64,000 bases of DNA, taken from assembly GCF_001281525.1 (NCBI RefSeq), contig NZ_LGCI01000006.1, positions 224,048-288,047 on the forward strand, written 5' to 3'. The position numbers were made by a program, and so were the translations under genes. Shown here one piece after another: positions 46,383 through 55,290 of the stretch; the first letter of the stretch is position 1, and the number at the start of each line of letters is the position of its first letter. This DNA comes from Lysinibacillus macroides (GTDB taxonomy: Bacteria > Bacillota > Bacilli > Bacillales_A > Planococcaceae). The notes beneath the pieces were generated by a model. The model was given only the letters and a program-made list of their open reading frames with translations. It was not told where the DNA came from and made no database searches.

Positions 46383-48983
46383 TTATTCAAAAAAGTATTT
46401 GCGCCCGTCTTTCAAGATATAGTCATGAGTCGTTGCCGCTTTCTCTATATCCTTAAATGCCCAATGTGTTGTAGATACATCTAGGAAGCTTGGTGTTCTT
46501 GCCACCTGTAGGGGATCAAAGTTAAACATGCGGTTTATCATGACAACAGCTTGTGCACGTGTCAAGTAGGTATTTGGGGCAAAGCTGCCATCTGAGTAAC
46601 CATTGATAATACCTATTTGACGATTCGCTTCAATAATCCATTGTGCCCAATGATCTTTTGTGTCGTTAAAAGTAATCATCCTATTTTTGTCAATCGTTAG
46701 CTCTTTGAAATTCGCGATCAAGGTTGCCATTTCTGCACGTGTAATATTTTCATCTGCACGAAAATTACCGTTTTTATCACCATTCATAATGCCACGCTCT
46801 TTTAAAAAGGTAATTTCCTCCACTGCTTGATGGTCTTTTGCGATATCTTTAAATGGTGCGCTTATAGCTTTTGTTGTACTGGCTTGGTAGACTAAAACAC
46901 GAGCAATCATCATAGCTACTTGCGCACGTGTGACATTTTTATTTGGACCAAATGTACCGTCAGGGAAACCTCGGATGTAGGCACGATGTGTACCGTCTGC
47001 TTGTATTACTGGTGGCTTTGGTTGCTGAGGTGATGGAACGGGTTGTTCTGGCTCAGGTTTTGGCGCTGGCGTCCATGGAATCCACCAATCTCCATTTTCT
47101 GTATGATCATTAGATGGCGTATCTGCTAAACGTGTCACCTCAACTATATATTCCTTGCCGTCTGCTGTGAGGATCATCACTCGATTCACCCCGACTGCTA
47201 ATGGAATGGAGCCTGTTACTTCTCGTCCATTTACTTTTATGGTAACAGGGACTCCTGCTGTATCGAAGGTCATATGGGAGATAGAGTAATCCACTGTTAA
47301 TCGGTACTTCATGATATCAGGTGAAAAATTTGGACTTAATGTACCTGCGGATGGTATTAATACTTTTAATCCCTGTTCTACTTTTTCATTTACTTTTACA
47401 AGGTTATTTTGCATGGTTGTTAAGAGCTCTAATGCTTTTTGGACATCCTCTTTTGTAGCCTTCTCATCCGCTAATACCTTTTGTGCTTTGACTAATGCCT
47501 CTTGATACTTCTTCCAACTATCCGATGTGTAATCTTTTTCATGTAAGGTCTTGCTTTCATCCACTTTTTTTTGCAGGGCAGTTTTGTCAACTAACTCTGT
47601 TTTAATCGTGAACTCATGAGTTTTTTGCCCTATTATTTTTCCATCAGGTACTGATTTTGCTATTACAGTGAACGTATATTTACCATTTATTAAGTTCTCA
47701 TTTGGTGTAAACGACCATTTCCCTGTCTGCTCATCTACTTGCCCCAAAATTCGTTTATCGCTTACATCCACCAGTGCCACATCAATCGTTGTTGTACCAT
47801 TTGTTGTGACACTTCCCTTAAATTTTAGTGTATCAAGGTCTGTAATAATAGCTCCGTCTTCAGGTTCTGTAATTTCTAAAGCATCTACTACTGGTGGCTC
47901 TGGATCATCGGGATCTGGGTCTAGTGGTTCTGGTTTAGCAGCGTCAAGCGTAAGATAGATTTTATCCTCCGTATCCCCATCATTTTTCTTCAATGCAATC
48001 GTCCCTTGACCTCTATCAAGTATAAACTTATTTTTATCTTGCCTTGTTACTGTGTAATCTTTGCTACCTTCCTTCATCCCACTAGCTATTAATACATCTT
48101 TATTCGCTACTGGTTCCTCCTCCGTAGAGACACCCATATTGTGCTTTAGTTTTTCACTTACAAATAATTGCTGTCCTTTAGCCAAATAGACGTTAGAAGG
48201 GATTTGTCGATCTTCTTCCAAATAATTGCCCATAATTTTAGCATTAGCATAAATGTATACCTTACTATTCCCTTCTACCCGTAAACCGCTACCTATATTG
48301 CCACTAATAATGGCATTCCCAATATGAAGTTGTGCCTTATCCGTCAAATGAATAGCACCTTTTGTTGATCTTAGATTTGTAATCTCTACAACATCACCTG
48401 GTGTATCTATTTTATCTATATCTATAATTATAATGCCCCCATTGTTGTGAATTACCCCCTCCCCGTTAACTGAGGAATCTCTAATAATTATGTCTTGAGT
48501 GAATGCGATGGTTGCCTTGTTAGAAACTGCAATAAATGGCTTTTTCCTAGGAATATTATCTCCTGATAGTATAAAATTTTGGATACTAACAGAACCCTTT
48601 GTAACATTGATAAAAGGCTGCTCTTGATCTCCCCCTGTATATTTTATGATCGTATTCTCGCTCCCCTCGTTTCCATATCTCATACCTACTATAACCACTT
48701 CTTTGTTCTTATTAGCGTTTAAGGCTTGCTCAGCTATATCTAAATCAGTATAGACCGCAATCACATCCCCATTTCTCGCTTTATTATACGCTGCTTGAAG
48801 TGTTTTAAAAGGTTTTTCAAATGTCCCGTTATTTTTATCATCTCCCTTAACCGCTGATACACAAATGATCGTTGAATCAGCCTTTGCTTCCTCTGGTACG
48901 CTAACGACTATCGCACTACTTACCATTAAGGTTGCAGCTAAAAAAAGATTCCAAGGCTTCTTCCCCTTTTTTTTCTTATCCAC
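46383..48983 (-). CDS. SLH-domain surface protein with beta-helix-like and Ig-like modules
   Basis: The 866-residue protein has an N-terminal signal peptide (to about residue 35) and a right-handed beta-helix-like region (about 45-330, beginning FKTLQAAYNKARNGDVIAVY). A DPDPDDPEPP linker follows, then an Ig-like domain (about 370-460), a helical FIVAR-type repeat (about 465-530) and a cadherin-like beta-sandwich (about 535-620). After a Pro-rich linker come three SLH domains (PDGTFGPNKNVTRAQ, KNGNFRADENITRAE, SDGSFAPNTYLTRAQ). The SLH part binds pyruvylated wall polymer. The start is GTG, 9 nt after GGAGG. The ligand of the outer modules is unknown; the beta-helix could bind or degrade polysaccharide, but no catalytic residues are identified. 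Confidence 0.88.
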   Translation of the reverse strand: MDKKKKGKKPWNLFLAATLMVSSAIVVSVPEEAKADSTIICVSAVKGDDKNNGTFEKPFKTLQAAYNKARNGDVIAVYTDLDIAEQALNANKNKEVVIVGMRYGNEGSENTIIKYTGGDQEQPFINVTKGSVSIQNFILSGDNIPRKKPFIAVSNKATIAFTQDIIIRDSSVNGEGVIHNNGGIIIIDIDKIDTPGDVVEITNLRSTKGAIHLTDKAQLHIGNAIISGNIGSGLRVEGNSKVYIYANAKIMGNYLEEDRQIPSNVYLAKGQQLFVSEKLKHNMGVSTEEEPVANKDVLIASGMKEGSKDYTVTRQDKNKFILDRGQGTIALKKNDGDTEDKIYLTLDAAKPEPLDPDPDDPEPPVVDALEITEPEDGAIITDLDTLKFKGSVTTNGTTTIDVALVDVSDKRILGQVDEQTGKWSFTPNENLINGKYTFTVIAKSVPDGKIIGQKTHEFTIKTELVDKTALQKKVDESKTLHEKDYTSDSWKKYQEALVKAQKVLADEKATKEDVQKALELLTTMQNNLVKVNEKVEQGLKVLIPSAGTLSPNFSPDIMKYRLTVDYSISHMTFDTAGVPVTIKVNGREVTGSIPLAVGVNRVMILTADGKEYIVEVTRLADTPSNDHTENGDWWIPWTPAPKPEPEQPVPSPQQPKPPVIQADGTHRAYIRGFPDGTFGPNKNVTRAQVAMMIARVLVYQASTTKAISAPFKDIAKDHQAVEEITFLKERGIMNGDKNGNFRADENITRAEMATLIANFKELTIDKNRMITFNDTKDHWAQWIIEANRQIGIINGYSDGSFAPNTYLTRAQAVVMINRMFNFDPLQVARTPSFLDVSTTHWAFKDIEKAATTHDYILKDGRKYFFE

Positions 48984-49091
48984 CCTTTGATTCCTCCATT
49001 CAAAAGATATAACAACACTCCATGTTTGCCAAAGGAGTATGATACATTGATTTACTGAAATAACAAAAAGCCATACTCGAAAATGGATTGA

Positions 49092-49823
49092 TTATGATTC
49101 TTTAGTACCGATTGTAAAGCTATCTACAATTGTTACGCCATCTTCTGCATATACAGGCACAGTATAAGATTGTTGCCCTGAATTGATATATGCTGTTACT
49201 TCATCAAACGTCGTTAATTCTGGATAAAGCTCTTTCGCATACACATACCCTTCAACCCCATTTGTTCCAATAACTGCTACTAAATCTGGACTATCTTCTA
49301 GTGACTCTGCATAAAAATCAGTGCCATATGTTAAACCATTTTCATTGACTGCATATGCTTCTTCTGGCATTGCAGTAAGAAGAGAGTAACTTTGTAGAAT
49401 TGGTGTTGCATTACTCGTATAGGTGCTATAACTATTCCCTTTATAAAACTTCATCTGCGATTTTGCATAGTGCGTTCCTTCACCAACAAGGATCGGTGAA
49501 GTTATTGTAAAGTAGGAGCTATTGTAGTTACTAAACTGCCAACCACTAGATACAACAAGTTTTCCCTTACTTGTATATAACTTTGCATCAATTCCCATTG
49601 AAGGGGCCAACCCTGTAGAAACTTCAACTGTACCTTGAGCCCAAGTACTTGACCCATATTGATGAATTGTTGAATAGTAGGAATATGAATGCCCACCTAC
49701 ATTCGCTTGCTTTTTAGGACTTTCTGCGCTTAAGGCAAAAGCACTCCCTTGAAAACCAGACATTGCTACAAACATAGCCATTGCTGCAATAACCACTAAC
49801 TTTAACATACTCAATTTCTTCAT
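49092..49823 (-). CDS. Secreted protein of unknown function, 243 residues
   Basis: A signal peptide (LVVIAAMAMFVAMSGFQGSAFA) ends near residue 31. The mature part is rich in Ser, Tyr and Thr, with beta-type segments (SYSYYSTIHQYGSSTWAQGTV in parts), and a more charged C-terminal part (DLVAVIGTNGVEGYVYAKELYP). No family is recognised. It lies next to the SLH gene on the same strand, so both may belong to a surface module. GGGAGAAAGAGAAC precedes the ATG. Confidence 0.7.
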   Translation of the reverse strand: MKKLSMLKLVVIAAMAMFVAMSGFQGSAFALSAESPKKQANVGGHSYSYYSTIHQYGSSTWAQGTVEVSTGLAPSMGIDAKLYTSKGKLVVSSGWQFSNYNSSYFTITSPILVGEGTHYAKSQMKFYKGNSYSTYTSNATPILQSYSLLTAMPEEAYAVNENGLTYGTDFYAESLEDSPDLVAVIGTNGVEGYVYAKELYPELTTFDEVTAYINSGQQSYTVPVYAEDGVTIVDSFTIGTKES

Positions 49824-49980
49824 GTTCTCTTTCTCCCTTTATATAATTTAAAAAGAATCTCTCTTTTCACACTTATATTACCAATTTTTCCATTTAAATT
49901 AATAGTGCGGTTTTCCACATTTATTTTATACGTTGACAAATTAAAGAGTTAATGTTAATAAATAGATTTTTTATAGTCAC

Positions 49981-50120
49981 ACATATGGCAATGTGTATTT
50001 TATTGATGTAACCGTAACTGGAGAAATGATGTTAACTATAATAGATCGTCATCGTATCACTGAAAAAATCATTTTTATGAAGCACTTATACATATTGAAC
50101 CAAAGCCTCTTACCGAATGA
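49981..50120 (+). pseudogene. Degraded 3' fragment of a CDF exporter gene
   Basis: The translation of 49987-50065 (GNVYFIDVTVTGEMMLTIIDRHRITEKI, in parts) closely matches the C-terminal part of the CDF protein encoded at 45457. The next part resumes in another frame as FYEALIHIEPKPLTE and a stop, so about 10 codons are deleted. It points to a lost second CDF gene. It ends in a terminator hairpin. Confidence 0.8.
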
Positions 50121-50139
50121 TGGTAGGAGGCTTTGGTTC
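50097..50139 (+). terminator. Long hairpin at the end of the CDF remnant
   Basis: An 18-bp stem GAACCAAAGCCTCTTACC/GGTAGGAGGCTTTGGTTC (one G-T) with a 7-nt loop. It is closely similar to the hairpin at 51837-51880. Confidence 0.75.
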
Positions 50140-50249
50140 ATACGAATGTTTTTTATCTATTCATCTCCCTCACAAGAGAGATTTCGCTCTATTTAACTCT
50201 AAAGTAATTTAAGATATTTATTAAAAATAAGTAGCGAAAAGCTTAAAGT

Positions 50250-50849
50250 CTATTCAAATTCACTCCACTTACTAATAGCTTCCACTCTTGACATAACATT
50301 TAACTTTGAAAAAATCTGTGTTAAATCCTTTTCCACAGTTCTTTGACTGACATATAATTCAGAGGCAATTTCTTTATTTTTTGCACCTTTTTTTGCTAAT
50401 TCCATAATTTTTCTTTGCCGTTCTGTTAAATGGAAGATCTTCTTATTTTGAATGATTGTTCGAAGTATATCCAATGGAATGATTACATTTCCTTCATATG
50501 CATATTGAACCGTATCAATCAACCGCTTTTTACTTTCTGTTTTATTAATAAATCCAATTATCCCTTTCTCCAATAAATCAGGTATATGTTGCTCAATATT
50601 ATGACCTGTATAAATAATAGCTACAGCCTTCGGATGAATTTTTACTAGCTGTTCTACAAAGGTCAGTCCATTCATATCTTTTAAATGAAAATCAATCACA
50701 TATACATCATAGCGTTCTGAACTTAGCTGTTGTAAAGCGTGTGTTGGCTCTGTAAAGACATCTACTTGACTATTTTCGATTCCCATTTGCAATATTGCCT
50801 GTGTTCCCTCACCTAATGCTATATGGTCATCTACTACCATAATCTTCAA
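50250..50849 (-). CDS. LuxR/NarL-type response regulator (ComA-like), orphan
   Basis: The 199-residue protein from the TTG start has a receiver domain (MVVDDHIALGEG, phospho-acceptor D53 in YVIDFHL, YTGHN, and Lys in FINKTES) and a C-terminal LuxR HTH (LTERQRKIMELAKKGAKNKEIASELYVSQRTVEKDL in parts). AAGGGTGAG precedes the TTG, supporting this start over the longer frame to 50927. No histidine kinase or pheromone gene is adjacent, so its signal is unknown. Confidence 0.85.
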   Translation of the reverse strand: MKIMVVDDHIALGEGTQAILQMGIENSQVDVFTEPTHALQQLSSERYDVYVIDFHLKDMNGLTFVEQLVKIHPKAVAIIYTGHNIEQHIPDLLEKGIIGFINKTESKKRLIDTVQYAYEGNVIIPLDILRTIIQNKKIFHLTERQRKIMELAKKGAKNKEIASELYVSQRTVEKDLTQIFSKLNVMSRVEAISKWSEFE

Positions 50850-50989
50850 TATACTCACCCTTCTGCATTGTTGTAGTAATAAGCGTTTTTTGTGGTTTGT
50901 TAGATAAAACGTTAAAAGTTCCATCATAATAGTTGATTCTTTCTTGTCTACCTCCTAACCCAATATTCGGTTTTTAATTAGGTTTATTC

Positions 50990-51290
50990 TGTGAAATAAT
51001 TTGTCATGTTACTACAGTTGCATTTGCATGTTTATCTGCCTTCTACAATAGCTCCGTACCATACGATAAATAACAGCGGCTTGTTGGAGGGATAAATCTT
51101 TTAACAGCTATTTTAAATTGCTCTAGTAATTCCTCCAATGATTTATTGAGACCAAACGTTTCAATAAAAAGCGAATATAAATTGTCACACAACTAAAGAG
51201 TAGAACGCCAAGCTTCATAAAAAATAATGCCGCTAGTACTTGTAGTTCCTGTAGTAAGTTCTTTTCCAAAGATTTCAAACATGAAAAAAC
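50990..51290 (-). pseudogene. Transposase C-terminal scrap
   Basis: The minus strand reads, with one internal stop, FEIFGKELTTGTTSTSGIIF, then YEAWRSTL-stop-LCDNLYSLF, then LEELLEQFKIAVKRFIPPTS. This looks like the tail of an IS4-like transposase. The family is not certain. No inverted repeats were found, and the remainder of the element is gone. Confidence 0.45.
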
Positions 51291-51357
51291 ACCTCTTCTT
51301 TTGGTATAGTTGATTTGCCTAGAATCTCTATCAAAACAAAAGAGGTGTCTTTTCCTA

Positions 51358-51625
51358 TGTATGCTAGAGAATAATGATTCAAATACGCAACTACCTACTG
51401 AAATAGAATCCGTATTGAAAGAATTAGTTATTCTCAAACACCTGCGTAATGCTGGCACTCCTAAGTCTTTTGGCTTTTCCAATGCTTCTATTTTCCAATT
51501 AATCTTTTGTCTCATCTTTGAACATAAAACTTGCTTCGTATGCTGGCTAGTAAGAAGTCGCCAGATCTCCCTGCTAAAGATACATTTATTGTTTTTTAAA
51601 CAAGGGAACCTTATGCTGTTATAAT
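51358..51625 (+). pseudogene. Transposase N-terminal scrap, opposite orientation
   Basis: A plus-strand frame starts after AGAGGTGTCTTTTCCT with LENNDSNTQLPTEIESVLKE. It continues through KHLRNAGTPKSFGFSNASIFQ into FEHKTCF, then shifts frame to RMLASKKSPDLPAKDTF. The two frames together resemble the N-terminal region of a Bacillus IS4-type transposase. It faces away from the C-terminal scrap just upstream, so they are not one simple element. Confidence 0.5.
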
Positions 51626-51836
51626 AAATCTGTTAAGTACTCTTCAAATTTACTTGATAACCAAGGCTTTCTAACTATATCCTTATACACTCTCTATAAA
51701 ACATCTTTTTCCACATTACCCAATATACACTATTTATAAAAGTATTTTATCACATTAACATCTTTTTTTGGTTAATATTTGAAATAAAAGTTTCTCCATT
51801 TTTACACGAAAAGCATTTTTGTGAGATACTTATACC

Positions 51837-51880
51837 AACAACAAGCCTCCTACCACTATTCGGGTAGGAGGCTTGTTGTT
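51837..51880 (-). terminator. Terminator of the zinc-ribbon/GyrI-like gene
   Basis: A perfect 18-bp stem AACAACAAGCCTCCTACC/GGTAGGAGGCTTGTTGTT with an 8-nt loop overlaps the stop codon of the minus-strand gene. Confidence 0.85.
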
Positions 51881-52619
51881 ATTTAATCGCAATATAAATA
51901 GCTACCTGTGCTTCTTGTGGATTAGTGCTACGTTCATCATATAATTCAAAGTCACCAGTGTAAGTGCGTTCTACATCTGAGCCTGCAAACCATGCCCAAA
52001 TATCCTGCCATGCCTGAATAACAATCTCTGGTATTGCTCCCCTCTTAGAGGTAAATACCATATACTTAGCTGCCGGTATTACTTTGAGCACCATACCAGT
52101 AGGAACCTCACTTCTATTGGTTACTCCTATTCCAAGTGTTATTGTATAATCTCCATTGACATCTGTTTGATAGTCCGAATATAATGCATAAATCGTTTGG
52201 TTATCTGGATTTGTAATTTGACCCATAATATTTTTCCGATAAAAATCTGCCCATAATTGAGGAATTTTAGCTTTGGAGGTGATTTCCTTAGCATTGCTTG
52301 TTTCAGCTGAGATACCGATCATATAAAATGCGTCTCGTTCCACTATGTTTGGCTCTTTTAATTCATTTTTTCTCCAACGCTTTAAGCTTGGTAAAAAAGC
52401 TGTTAGCATATTGCGTGCCCTATCTTCTGACATTCCGTCCTTCTGTAAATGCGGGATGCAATACTCTATCATTTCCTCCACTGTCAAATTTCGTTGTCTG
52501 TACTCTCCTAATTCGTAACAATATGTGCAATACTCCTGGCTTTTTTGACCTTCTTTTTCAGTACCTAATAATGCCCCATCCACTAGTGGCATACCACAAC
52601 TTTGGCAATAGCTTTGCAT
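51879..52619 (-). CDS. Zinc-ribbon plus GyrI-like effector-binding protein
   Basis: The protein of about 246 residues starts with a zinc ribbon (SYCQSCGMPL and YCTYCYELG) of the type seen in small Bacillus regulators. A short helical linker follows, then a GyrI/SOUL-like effector-binding domain (about 95-246; DFYRKNIMGQITNPDN, YTGDFELYDER). Such domains bind small molecules. It has no DNA-binding part, so it is probably a sensor or sequestering protein. A WYL regulator lies next to it on the same strand, which suggests a functional pair. The ATG at 52619 follows AAGGGTGG. Confidence 0.78.
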   Translation of the reverse strand: MQSYCQSCGMPLVDGALLGTEKEGQKSQEYCTYCYELGEYRQRNLTVEEMIEYCIPHLQKDGMSEDRARNMLTAFLPSLKRWRKNELKEPNIVERDAFYMIGISAETSNAKEITSKAKIPQLWADFYRKNIMGQITNPDNQTIYALYSDYQTDVNGDYTITLGIGVTNRSEVPTGMVLKVIPAAKYMVFTSKRGAIPEIVIQAWQDIWAWFAGSDVERTYTGDFELYDERSTNPQEAQVAIYIAIK

Positions 52620-52682
52620 CTTTACTTCCACCCTTCTCGTTATTTATCTCTACTGTAACAAAGGAAACCTGACAACTGTCTG

Positions 52683-53612
52683 TCAACAATTGTCTGGATT
52701 TTTATATAAATTAACGATTTCCTGTGCACGCTTATGAATAGTATCTCTTATATAAGAAGGTTCAATGATGTGTATGCGATGGCCAAAGCTAAGCAAGAAG
52801 CCATAGAGCCACTCATCCTCTGGTATGGCTATCACAATCATTGCACGCTCATGATCGATATGCTCAGACCCAAATGACTCTTCCACTAATGTTGTTATGG
52901 CTCTATCAAAGGAGATCACTAAATTGACGAGGTTTTGTGGCTGATGCCAGTCTTTATTCCACGGAAGCTCGGATAAATGTACTTCCCTACGCTCAAAGGT
53001 TGTTGCCTGTAGCTGTAACTGGTTGATTCTTGCAAGCTTAAATAGGCGAAAATCCCTTCTTAATGTGCAATAGCCATATAAATACCATAGTCTCCCTTTT
53101 TGCACTAATGTATGTGGCTCAACGAAGCGCTTAGTTTGCTCCCCATATGTAGTGGAATAGCTAAAGCTTACACACTGCTTCCTTTCAATTGCTTTTTTTA
53201 ATAATGTAAGTAGCTTCTTTATAAGCGTATTTGGCTGCCAAGGACTAAGATCTATAAATAGGTGCTCCATGGACTGTTTAGTCGTATCATCCGCAATGTT
53301 TGTTAATTTTTCAAGGACCGCCTCAGCATGTACGTCCTCATAGCCTGTTAGCGCACCTTTAATCGCTATTGATAGCGAAGTAAGCTCGTCCTTTGTTAAA
53401 ACCTGCTTATCCACACGATAACCATCTATTAACCAAATGCCGCCATTTACGCCTTGTTGGCTTATAACAGGAATACCTGCACAGCTCAATGTTTCAATAT
53501 CTCGATAAATCGTACGCACAGATACATCCAATAGGTCTGCTAATTCCTGTGCCTTGACCTTTCTTCTGTTAATTAAAATCATCGTCATTGCAAGTAGTCG
53601 TTCTAATTTCAT
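52683..53612 (-). CDS. HTH/WYL-domain transcriptional regulator (YafY-like)
   Basis: The protein of about 309 residues has an N-terminal HTH_11 (KLERLLAMTMILINRRKV, then VSVRTIYRDIETL) and a WYL domain (about 140-215; RFVEPHTLVQKGRLWYLYGYC) followed by a WCX extension. WYL regulators of this group respond to nucleic-acid-type or small ligands. It is 63 bp upstream of the zinc-ribbon/GyrI-like gene on the same strand, so the two are probably co-transcribed. GTGGGGAG precedes the ATG at 53612. Confidence 0.85.
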   Translation of the reverse strand: MKLERLLAMTMILINRRKVKAQELADLLDVSVRTIYRDIETLSCAGIPVISQQGVNGGIWLIDGYRVDKQVLTKDELTSLSIAIKGALTGYEDVHAEAVLEKLTNIADDTTKQSMEHLFIDLSPWQPNTLIKKLLTLLKKAIERKQCVSFSYSTTYGEQTKRFVEPHTLVQKGRLWYLYGYCTLRRDFRLFKLARINQLQLQATTFERREVHLSELPWNKDWHQPQNLVNLVISFDRAITTLVEESFGSEHIDHERAMIVIAIPEDEWLYGFLLSFGHRIHIIEPSYIRDTIHKRAQEIVNLYKNPDNC

Positions 53613-54111
53613 TGTAGCTCCCCACTTTCTACACATTTCCTTATACCCATTTTTATTGACACATTAATTACTAATACACTAGTTATTTAAGTATTCTTTA
53701 AGTTTTATTTAAACCAAATGTACTATAATACCACTAGTAAATTATTACAATATCATACAAATAATACTTGTTGCTTATGAGAACTAGTCATTCTTTCTCG
53801 AAACAGTGTTGTTTTATTTTTTATAAGAATTGTTTAATCATCAAAATGATAGCTAGCTGTTCAATGATCATTACATAATTCTTTTAATTTTCTTAACACA
53901 CGCTAAAAGCTTCTTCTATATAAGAGATGGGAAGGGGTTAGCTTCAATATTTCATTATAATAAATTCCCTTTCAACAAAATCAAATATTTAACAAAAAAA
54001 TTAAATATTTTCCCATTATATGCTCTTTTATTATATAAAACAAAGACTTTTAGACTAAAATAAGCTAGAGTTTAATAGTTTTTAATTTAATTGTAAGAAG
54101 GAGAGTTTGAT
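53613..54111. other. 499-bp intergenic region, no gene seen
   Basis: It is divergent promoter space for the WYL regulator and the BTAD-type response regulator. Two AAATATTT palindromes (about 53983 and 54003) sit close together upstream of the latter. No convincing operator was identified. Confidence 0.5.
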
Positions 54112-55233
54112 ATGATTCGAGCCGTTTTACTAGATAATGAACCTTTAGCTTTACATTATTTTCAAAATAAATTACAAGCATTTCAGCAAATACAGGTCAT
54201 TCAAACCTTTACAAGCATTGAAACCTTTTTGAATGAGCTTCCTATGATAGAGTTTGATGTTATATTTTTAGAGATAAAGCTACAAGAACTTTCTGGACTT
54301 GAAATCGCTGATATTATTAAGACAGAGCGTTCCTATGTAAGTGTTGTATTTATGACTACCTATCAGGAGTTTGCGTTACAGGCCTATGAAATTGGAGGCC
54401 TTGATTACTTATTAAAGCCTATCAATCATGCACGCTTAGCAAAAACAATAACCCGTATAGAGCATGAGTTCTCTATTCAACAAATGTTAAAGCAACATGC
54501 CCACACTATACTCAATGTACAATGCTTTGATCAATTTGCTGTCTATAACAATAATCGTTTAGTGGCATTTAAAACGGAAAAAACAAAGGAATTATTTGCT
54601 TATTTTATTTTGCATCCTAATATACCCATTCATCGGGATTATTTAATTGAAATTTTATGGCCAGATTTAGACTATGTACGTGCAAAATCCAATCTTCATA
54701 CGGCACTCTCATATTTAAGAAAAGCACTAAATACGGTTGGCTATAATAATTGTATTGTTTTTTCAAATAAATACTATGTCTTTGAAAAACCGAATATTGT
54801 TTGTGATTTATATGATTTCCAAAAATTTTATGAGGAATTTTCAAAATTGGAGTCTCCTCCCATTTCATTAATTGATCAATGTCTGGCAATTTATAAAAAT
54901 GGTTTGTTTATATATGATGACTATGAATGGGCTACTACTTATAAAGATAAACTAACGAAATCATACATAGAGTTGTTAGAAAAGGGGGTTCAAATAACTA
55001 TCCTTTCTGATACGGAGAAAGCCATGTTTTTTTTAAATAGGGTATTAGAATATGATCCCTATAACGAACAAAAGCTTGAACATTATTTATATACATTAAT
55101 CCAGGCTGGACTTCATAAGCAAGCATACAGCGTTTTTCAAACATATCGGCAAAAATTAAAGGAAGATTTAGCACTTACACCAAGCTCTACATTATTAGAG
55201 ATCTCAAAAAAATTATTTGCACAGCATAGCTAA
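54112..55233 (+). CDS. Response regulator with BTAD output domain and Glu at the phospho-acceptor site
   Basis: The 373-residue protein has a receiver-like domain (LLDNEP, then VIFLEIKLQELSGLEIA, MTTYQEF and LLKP with K102). Its output region consists of an OmpR-like winged helix (about 140-230; DYLIEILWPDLDYVRAKSNLHTALSYLRKALN in parts) and a bacterial transcriptional activator domain (BTAD, about 230-373). The usual Asp at position 54 is Glu, so normal phosphorylation is unlikely and it may be permanently active. GAAGGAGAGTTTGAT precedes the ATG. No kinase is next to it on this strand. Confidence 0.85.
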   Translation: MIRAVLLDNEPLALHYFQNKLQAFQQIQVIQTFTSIETFLNELPMIEFDVIFLEIKLQELSGLEIADIIKTERSYVSVVFMTTYQEFALQAYEIGGLDYLLKPINHARLAKTITRIEHEFSIQQMLKQHAHTILNVQCFDQFAVYNNNRLVAFKTEKTKELFAYFILHPNIPIHRDYLIEILWPDLDYVRAKSNLHTALSYLRKALNTVGYNNCIVFSNKYYVFEKPNIVCDLYDFQKFYEEFSKLESPPISLIDQCLAIYKNGLFIYDDYEWATTYKDKLTKSYIELLEKGVQITILSDTEKAMFFLNRVLEYDPYNEQKLEHYLYTLIQAGLHKQAYSVFQTYRQKLKEDLALTPSSTLLEISKKLFAQHS

Positions 55234-55243
55234 TACTATATAA

Positions 55244-55290
55244 AAACGACGGGCTGCTACATCGTTTGTAGAAACCCGCCGTTTTTTTTA
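55244..55290. terminator. Bidirectional terminator between the BTAD regulator and the YhcZ-like gene
   Basis: AAAACGACGGG and CTAC pair with GTAG and CCCGCCGTTTT, with T-runs after. Confidence 0.8.

Larger units (their letters stand above)
50928..51878. other. About 950 bp without an intact gene
   Basis: The stretch holds the two transposase scraps above, an inverted repeat (AACACCTCTT at about 51288 and AAGAGGTGT at about 51340) between them, and a short CDF-like trace at about 51796-51836 (FLHEKHFCEILI). A terminator hairpin lies at its end. Otherwise AT-rich DNA. Confidence 0.6.

Noticed and set aside
51123..51515. 130-codon minus-strand frame
   Set aside because: It runs across two unrelated transposase scraps in the wrong frame for both.
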